From contig CM059564.1 of assembly GCA_030386875.1 (NCBI GenBank), positions 62,911,936-62,975,935 of the forward strand: a DNA stretch of 64,000 nucleotides, in the 5' to 3' direction. Numbering within the stretch: the first letter of the stretch is position 1; each line of letters begins with the position of its first letter. Positions 58,790-64,000 of this stretch are shown here, in pieces. Origin of the DNA: Morinoia aosen. Lineage: Eukaryota > Arthropoda > Malacostraca > Amphipoda > Talitridae. The notes beneath the pieces are model-generated. The model did no database searches. It was not told the origin of the DNA and was given only the letters and a program-made list of their open reading frames with translations. The position numbers were made by a program, and so were the translations under genes.

Positions 58790-60976
58790 CTATTGACATA
58801 GTGAAGTAAAGCCCGGAATTTATTTAATTAAGAATAACGCTCTCTTTGGTCCATGAACCTGCATATTTGTGCGATGGAATTCAGAATAGAAAATGAGAAC
58901 GTAAAGCTCATTGAAAGTTATTCCTGTAGGACCCGGTATTTTAATGGTATTGTTATTATTGTTATTGTTATTTTAATGTTATTAACCAACAATAAAATAC
59001 TTACATTTAAGACCAATTTTCATTAGATCCTCTGAAAAATTATAGACGTTGTATATCATAAAACGCTTACAAGTTTGGGCAAGGAGTAAACTTTAAAATT
59101 CAGCTATAGTAGGGACAAGAGGAAAAGCAAAAGTTACACATTTTTCTTCAACAATTTCCTCGGTTATCACCTAAAAACCCTCACCATGAACCAGTTAATG
59201 GAGCGATAAACACGGAGCTCTAGCGTCGTGCCAGGCGAAGCACTGCGTTTCAAAAAGCCCATGCATCGCGCGAATGAATAATTCATGTTATCACTGTTTA
59301 ATAGTTGTATAGAAGTTTATTCTGACTTCGTTTTAGCCTCGCAGCATACAGAATGCAGGAAAGAGTACGTATAGCTTCACGCTATGTTGCGCTCGGATAA
59401 CTTTCCTGTTCGAATTTGATTGGCTTCAGAAAATCGTGCAACGGCCCAACCGCACCGCACTTCTGAGAGCAATAACATTAAAATACTTTGAGTGCCATGA
59501 TCAGATGCAGATATATATATATATAATTGCAATCAGTCACCTAGAACACGAACATTGTGCCCACGAACTCTTTTTACCGCCCTCGAACTGTTTTAATCCG
59601 CAAGGAACCATAGTACGTTACAGTGGGAATTTAATACATGTAAATTAAAATGTGGGATTTTAGTACTTCACTTACTTACAGTGTAGGTGCAAGGGTAGCT
59701 GGAATTAAAACGAGAAAATGTAAATAAAAAAGGTCAAAAGAACATTATTGGATGGTGGGATTAGCGCATCAAGTCATTGCATGATGTGTTGACCATTTTT
59801 ATTAAAGATGGAGAGAAGGCAAAAGTACAATGTGCTCTTTCAATAGCAATATTGCTATACGTTGTTTGCCCCTTCATTTCTGAAATAAAGATGGATTTTA
59901 TTAAAAATTCCGGGAAATTAGGTATATTCCAGTTTTAGGTTGTGCGAAAATTTAAGTTAAGCTCTAGCACCTTCAGAACATGTGACCAATTCTACTAATC
60001 GATTGTGAGGTACTTGTTATTTTTGACGAAGTTATACCGTTATTTATAATTTACGAAAGTAAAAATATCAGTCATAGGGACATAAAGTAATCGATCACCA
60101 TATTCAGTGTCATTAAAAACTGTTCTTTGCACGACTTGGAAGTTTAGCGGTTATCCCACAGCCACCAATATATGCGAATGAAATCAACTCTGCGAGGGAG
60201 GAATGCATCTGGCTCAAGTACCTCCATATTATGCCTCGAAAAGATTCAATGACTCGTAAGAGATACGTCCCCGTTAAACGTTCAAAGAAACTGTACTTGT
60301 TCTACAATACTTCAGAAAATTTCCCATGTCATGAATAGTTGATACAACGAAAGCCGGCAACCCAGCGCGTCGATCGCAGTGACGCCCACATAGTCCTTAA
60401 TTACTCTTGTTATACAACGCTGCTTTACTCAACCCATCGCCCTCTATTATTTATCCAGTATTGTAGATATTTCTACTCGTTAACTTACACATTTAATCTC
60501 CCCTCAGGGGGATACAACTATTGTATCTATGGGAATTGGCGCTCCCAGGGGGACTATGTGAGGGCCCGAGCTAAAGGTTAGGTAGGCTTCCTTTTTGTTG
60601 TAATAAAATAGGTTTTTGTTTTGTTACGGACCATCTTTTTTAGGTTCACTGCTGTCCTGTTTTTCAGCACCTACTACTTTCTTCTTCAACTTCTTTCTTG
60701 TTTCATGAACTTCTTTCCTAGCTTACTGTTTCTGTGCACCTTGTGCATAGATTCCGCGTTCCCTCAACTCCATACTAAATGGTGCCTTCCTCTTTCCTCT
60801 CTTGGAACATCTTTGTCGTGGTTAAGGGAGGCTAAAACTTTCTTATATGATAATAAAAATAATTATACACATTTAATCCTAGTCTTCCGTAATGTGCTTC
60901 TTCTGAACCGCGTAGACCCTTACCCTCAGAGGAGGCCCAGGCGTGAGAAAGTTAGGACGGAGCTCAAAATTTAAGC
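58790..60976. other. Non-coding stretch, no gene recognised
   Basis: Simple-sequence runs only: ATTGTT/ATT-rich DNA near 58945-58980 and TATATATATATATA near 59511-59524. The plus-strand frame at 60621-60974 (117 codons, Leu/Phe-rich start) has no recognisable family. Confidence 0.5.
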
Positions 60977-61004
60977 GAAATTATCACCAATTGGTGATAA
61001 TTTC
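60977..61004. repeat. Perfect 28-bp palindrome
   Basis: GAAATTATCACCAA joined directly to TTGGTGATAATTTC, with no loop. Such a site can be bound by a dimeric protein or extrude as a cruciform; by itself it does not show which. Confidence 0.85.
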
Positions 61005-64000
61005 TGTACTTTGTGCGGTGATGACTTAACGAGAACGAGCGTGTTTGTCTCGCATGTTTCGTCCATAATATCGTACTCCATCTGCTCAAAAAACTACGCC
61101 AAAGCATGGGAAAACCACACCGCATCCAATGAATACTAATTGACCTTTGTCATATTTAACCGGCCTCTGTTCGTCTTCACGTCCTCGCGTGGTAATTGTT
61201 TTCATGCTCCATGTCGTCTGATAGTTTTTATCTCTCAACATTTTTTTCATATATTATCGTGTACTATAGTTCATCAATTTCAATGGTGAAAAAAGTATTC
61301 TTTTCAGTCTTCAGTTTCGTTTATAAGTCAGGAAAAGAAAGACAGAGAGAGAATGGTGAGGGGGGAAAAGAGAAGACCATTTTGAAATCTTATTGATGAA
61401 GCTGAACATACTCGAACAAATGGTTTCTTTAGAAATAAAGCAATAATGATGCATTCGAAACGTTTACGAAAATGAACTATGTGATCTTGTTCATCATTAA
61501 TTTAATGTTATTTTCATTTTACCGTAGGGTGCCTCGATTTTGAAACTGGTGCAGCTTATACTACACGTACTGTGAACATCGCATTGAAATGATTCATAAA
61601 AGAACGTAATTCGAGTCGTGGAAAAAGGACACCTTACATCTGATGTTACAGGGCTCAGAATACGTTATCATAAAAATCAAGAATTGTGACAGGGAATGAA
61701 AAAAATGCTTCAAAAATTTCTTCCCCCATCATTTTCATGAAAATTTTTAATCCTGCCGAGTGCTTGTCCTCAGGTTGATCAGGACCAGATCAGGTTGATC
61801 TAGTGGAATAATACGAACCAGGAACGTTCGCAGCTTCTTTTCAATGTCCTAATATTTCACTATTTAAATCTGTACGCAAATAATTAACACGGTATTAAAA
61901 AGTCTCCTCTCCAGATTGAATAAAAAATTATTCAAGCAGTAGAAGTATTCAGTGCGGAAAACGTTGCAACAATGTTTATTAAAAATTTCTGACTGAAGAA
62001 CTTCAGACGACCAATTAACAAATTTGAAGAATTGCGCACGTTATGCGGAATCTAACTTGTTTTGCGCTCGAAAAGTTGACAATTTCTGCCTATTTGAACT
62101 CTTACATTCAGCATTGTTGTAGGTTAGTGTTCGAGTTTGTCCCACGAATGGTTTAGGTTCACGAAGCATTGCTTCGAAACTTACATAAGAAATTTTCGAG
62201 CCTTTTGTGTCCGAGTAAATGCTATCTTTGGATAAGATTACGTGACTTGGTAAACCTATTCCTGCATTGGAAGGCCCGAAAATTTCCAATTATTTTCGCG
62301 AGTATTCGTGAAAAGGCTGTCCTTTAAATCTGTTAAATCGCAAGCACCAGAGGTGGTCAGAGACTCTAGCATGGGCGGTCGCCCAAAGAACGTTGTCGAG
62401 AGAAACTGATAGGAGAGCATGAGGCGATGGTGCGTTAAGATATCAAGAATCTTCTGATATATGGCCTCATGGTGTGTACTTAGCGCTCGCACCGGCCGGA
62501 CAGCAGTTTCACTCTGACCCTCTGCGTACACGCCATCCTCGAACTGCATCATGCCAAAAACTGTGGCTCGTGATTCTCCTTGAAAAGAGTGCTATGAGTA
62601 AGCCTTGCTTGAAAGGAGCGTAAGTAGTGAAAATACTGAACAATGAAGTTGCTGTTGGCAATCATGCAACAAATTTATAACAAAAGCCTGGCTTGGGTGG
62701 GACGATTCTACGAAGCAAACATCGGACGTGGCAAAGATTTTGGCACGGCGTAGTTTATGTTCAGCCCAACTCTGGCATCCAACGAGCGACTTGGCGAGAT
62801 TCCTTAACTGACCAGTTCGAACCTTGACTAAGCTAAGAGCTAAATCTGGCGATCCGTTCAGCGATCTTGTTCAAGTGCATACCATCTTCAAATATACAAA
62901 AATACTCAAAGGATATTTAATTATCATATTTAAGCAAATTACCTGCACCTACTTACCTATCTGCTTAGTCCAAATAAAGCCTGGTCCTTTTTCATTGATA
63001 TTCATGAGACACTGAACCACTAACATGCTCTAAGTTCTGATTAAATAACTTGCTATAAAAAAACTGGAAAGTCGTTGCTAATTTTCTGTTATTCTGTTCG
63101 TGAATAATAACAGATCGCACCGATATTTCGCCTTGAGAAGCATTTGCTTTTGAGCTTCAGATTTGAATATTTTGTGATTTGACTACTATAATTTGACAAC
63201 GCTGTCGTGGTAACCGAATGCCGAGTGCTTAAATTTAATTTAAAAGGCTCCCAGAGCTTTGGCTAGCTAGAACAGCACGTAATGTACTCAAGTCGACAGA
63301 AAAACTTAGGCTGCTTTCTGTACCGCATGAAAGAAGTAAGCTTTAAAATCTGGCCACAGAAAAATAAGTCCAGTATCGTACATTGCCACAGAGGAAGGTG
63401 CTCGATAACGTATCAACATGATGTAAAGTTGATGCTTGCGCTCAGGACCTGCATGGACCTGCGAGCTGTGACGCTAGTTGCACAAGAGAGGAGCTCGGCT
63501 CTCAACCGGGACTCCCGCTTGAAAGTAGCTTTATTAGATAAACAGAGCCTCGCTTTTCTAATTGAGAATGCGTTAGAGTAAAGACACGATATTTTGATGT
63601 AAAAGCGTTACACCATAATATTTTCGATGAAAGGGTCACGGAAAACGTTAAAACAAGGCTTCATCTATTATTTCATTGACGCTGATATACTCCTTCTATG
63701 AATAAAAGTTTCTTGAGTGTTCTTTTATTCGGTTGTCGAGTCCTTTTAATAAATGGTAAATGTTCAGTTCAAGAAAACATCGACTGCACGACGTTAAAGT
63801 TAAAGACATGAAATTTCTTCGAGGTAATGCTCTAAGGTGAACAGAAGGCCATGTTTTCAGAAGTAGAAATTGAAATTTTGCTTCATCGAACACACATGGG
63901 GCATCTCAAACTATGATTGCGTAATAGAAGTCCTGACACAAGCCATGCTTTCTAAATTCCGAATCCAATTTCAAACAGACTATTACGGAAATTGCTTCTA
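61005..64000. other. Non-coding stretch, no gene recognised
   Basis: Open frames reach about 99 codons with no recognisable domain. TCAGGTTGATC occurs twice at 61772-61800. Nothing else was seen. Confidence 0.5.

Noticed and set aside
1-64000. CRISPR arrays, operons, phage or bacterial genes
   Set aside because: No regularly spaced identical repeats with unique spacers and no dense co-directional genes; the sequence is eukaryotic.

Overview
The window looks like AT-rich intergenic DNA from an arthropod, most likely an insect or another group with TTAGG-type telomeres. The reasons are a short CCTAA array, a copia element primed by the initiator-methionine tRNA fragment, Tc1 and piggyBac-type debris, and no bacterial gene organisation. 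I found no host gene I can defend. Everything recognisable is a mobile element, a fossil of one, or a tandem or inverted repeat. The long gaps were read by eye for coding signatures and are described as empty only to that standard.

Layout. 1-8.2 kb: no gene, a few hairpins. 8.2-12.05 kb: an old Penelope-like element (PLE) on the minus strand, holding reverse transcriptase (RT) and GIY-YIG pieces. It is split by a younger RTE-like LINE on the plus strand (9621-11347) flanked by an 11-bp target duplication, and a second partial PLE copy abuts its upstream end. 12.2-12.86 kb: a 60-bp satellite with six identical units in the middle. 17-18.4 kb: a 48-bp minisatellite, a TG tract and the 3' end of a CR1/L2-like LINE on the minus strand, with an open C-terminal reading frame. 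24.3-25.6 kb: a decayed Tc1-like transposon with a DD37E-type spacing. 29.5-30.05 kb: a very diverged minisatellite of about 32 bp. 32.5-34.1 kb: two related segments, one split by about 460 bp. 38.15-39.58 kb: two copies of one TTAA-flanked, piggyBac-type MITE in opposite orientation.

39.84-44.37 kb: a complete-looking Ty1/copia retrotransposon with two identical 260-bp LTRs, a GAATG target duplication and one open gag-pol frame of 1280 codons; this is the youngest insertion seen. 46.2-46.5 kb: a tRNA-derived SINE-like unit ending in CCTAA repeats. 50.4-52.8 kb: a cluster of direct and inverted repeats plus a third TTAA MITE. 58.6 kb: a 209-bp MITE with 31-bp terminal repeats and TA ends. 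61 kb: a perfect 28-bp palindrome. The rest is featureless.

The elements do not form a pathway. What the window offers is a layered record of insertions. I see no convincing new biological system. The best leads are the TTAA MITE family, the fold-back repeat cluster at 50.4-52.8 kb and the nested PLE/LINE locus.
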